The position numbers and the translations under genes were made by a program. A stretch of DNA of 64,000 nt from Acridotheres tristis (Eukaryota > Chordata > Aves > Passeriformes > Sturnidae), in NCBI GenBank assembly GCA_037013685.1, contig CM072905.1, positions 11,188,991 to 11,252,990 on the forward strand, given 5' to 3'. Shown piece by piece: positions 62,626-64,000 of the stretch (position 1 is its first letter; the number at the start of each line of letters is the position of its first letter). The notes under the pieces are model-generated. The model was given only the letters and a program-made list of their open reading frames with translations, made no database searches and was not told the DNA's origin.

Positions 62626-64000
62626 CACCTTCAGAGGGGATGGGTTCAACCTTGTCCTGAGTCTTGACGCTGGGAATTGTTGAGCATCTGTTGAAAATGA
62701 GGCAAAACCTTGAGGCAGATGGGTTTCTCTGAGGAGCTGGGGCTCCTAAAACCAGAAGTTGTCCCTGCTGTGTGGAGAGGGCTGTGCCACCTCTGGAGTG
62801 GGGTCATGTGGAGGTACACAACACCCTCACAGAAAGCAAAATGTTTTCCAAACTCTTGACCTCAGCACTTGTTTCTCTTGGTGTTCTCAAGATGCTTAAC
62901 AGGGCTCCTGAAAGTCAGATTATGTTCTCCAGAAGTGTCCCCTGGCCTGTCATCATGCTCAGCGTGGGTGGCAAGGAGGGGACAGCAGAAAAGGTTGCAA
63001 AGTTTCTCCTATGTTGTGGTGGACAAAGCGAGGCCTTTCCCACGGAAAATGCTTCCATAAGCACTGCCCTGGGAGAGGAGGTTCAGGTTCCTGTGTGGTC
63101 CCTGGCACAACAGGAAAAAAACACCCAAAGAATGTGTTCTGTGGTTTGAACGTTCTAGCAATAGCTTGGGTATATTTTATTTTAAATTCCCTGCCTGTTG
63201 TGTGCTGAGGCACAATGGAGGGGATGGTGGGGCTGCTGTGGGGTGAGGAGCCTGTTCCCCTCTGAGGACTGAGCTGTTTTTTGAGCTGGGTGTAGCAGAG
63301 GTGTCAGTGAGTCACTCTGGGCTCTCACTCGCTGCCTTTCTCCTGCCGCAAGCGTGACTGAGGTGCTGGGCTGCGATTTCCCTGCTCCTTCCTGCGGCAC
63401 CAGAGTGTTCCTTGGTGCTCCTCACACCAGGCACAGATTAAAGTTCTGCTGCAGAGCCCAGTTCCAGGCTTTGGCCGTGGCCCACGGGAGGAGGAGGAGC
63501 CCATGAGCCTCTCTGGGGTGCAGGAGAGTGTGTGCACTGGGCAGGTCAGTGGTGCTCGGGGTGTGCTCTCACCGCTGGGGAGCTGCTGGGCTCTCTCCAG
63601 TGCAGGGGCAGGGCTGGAGGTGGCTCGCTGTGTTCTCAGGGAGCTCCAGCAGCCAGGCACAGCTTTCCCGAGCCCTTCTGGGGGAGCTGCTGCAATGAAG
63701 TGTGGGTAGAGGTGGGAGGTGGCCGTGCTGGGGACATGGGGCAAGGAGGGACAGCAGCTCCGGGGCAGGGGTGGGTGGGGCTGTGGTGGGCACAGCCACT
63801 GCTGGGTACCGGCACCAAATGTTGGCCAAAGGAGCAGAGAATTGGGATATCTTTGGGACTTATGTGGTGTGTGGCATGGCTGGTGTCCAAGGCGAAAGCA
63901 GAGGCTGCCTTGCAGGTGGTTTTGTAGCATTGGCAGCTTTTATTTCTTCTTACTCAATTATTTTTGTGCATTTGTGTTGCTTATAAACAAGAGGGAAAGA
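62626..64000. other. Probable intron sequence, no gene recognised
   Basis: Nothing recognised up to the window edge. The last 90 bases turn AT-rich. Confidence 0.5.

Overview
The window looks like nuclear DNA from a bird. The one recognisable protein-coding piece, on the minus strand at 28193-29216, is the first coding exon of netrin-1 (NTN1). Its N-terminus (MPRRGAE...) resembles chicken netrin-1 more than the mammalian protein, judged from memory. Two CR1-type retrotransposon 3' ends (about 40.95 kb and 51.5 kb) also fit a bird. The assignment to Aves is confident; a passerine is possible but not shown. The spliced gene, sparse coding content, CpG islands and microsatellites rule out a prokaryotic or viral window.

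Layout. Positions 1-28192 lie downstream of the netrin exon on its own strand, so they are the 5' part of the large NTN1 intron that follows the laminin-N exon. No further NTN1 exon was found there. This intron holds simple repeats, several minisatellites, a pair of diverged copies of an unnamed dispersed repeat (21.8 and 23.8 kb) and a few AT-rich, homeodomain-motif-rich islands that look like conserved non-coding elements. From about 26.8 to 33.75 kb, CpG-rich sequence surrounds the coding exon and its upstream side. This is the expected NTN1 promoter and untranslated first-exon territory, and a 51-bp, five-copy minisatellite sits inside it.

Positions 33.75-42.5 kb are upstream intergenic sequence with an (AAT)n microsatellite, a nine-run G-quadruplex motif and a CR1 fragment. 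At 42.5-43.25 kb a GGAT-rich tandem array abuts a compact CpG island with a plausible plus-strand first exon. This points to a gene divergent from NTN1. In human the divergent neighbour of NTN1 is PIK3R5 (from memory), so this may be its 5' end, but no PIK3R5 coding sequence was recognised. The remainder (43.3-64 kb) would then be intron 1 of that gene. It contains candidate regulatory elements, a second CR1 fragment and a striking 93-bp, about 98% identical inverted repeat (54696-54788 and 56015-56107).

Functionally the window is a developmental-gene locus: one secreted axon-guidance ligand exon, its CpG promoter domain and possible enhancers. I found no operon, CRISPR, phage or other multi-gene system. 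Most long open frames here are by-products of GC-rich or repetitive sequence.
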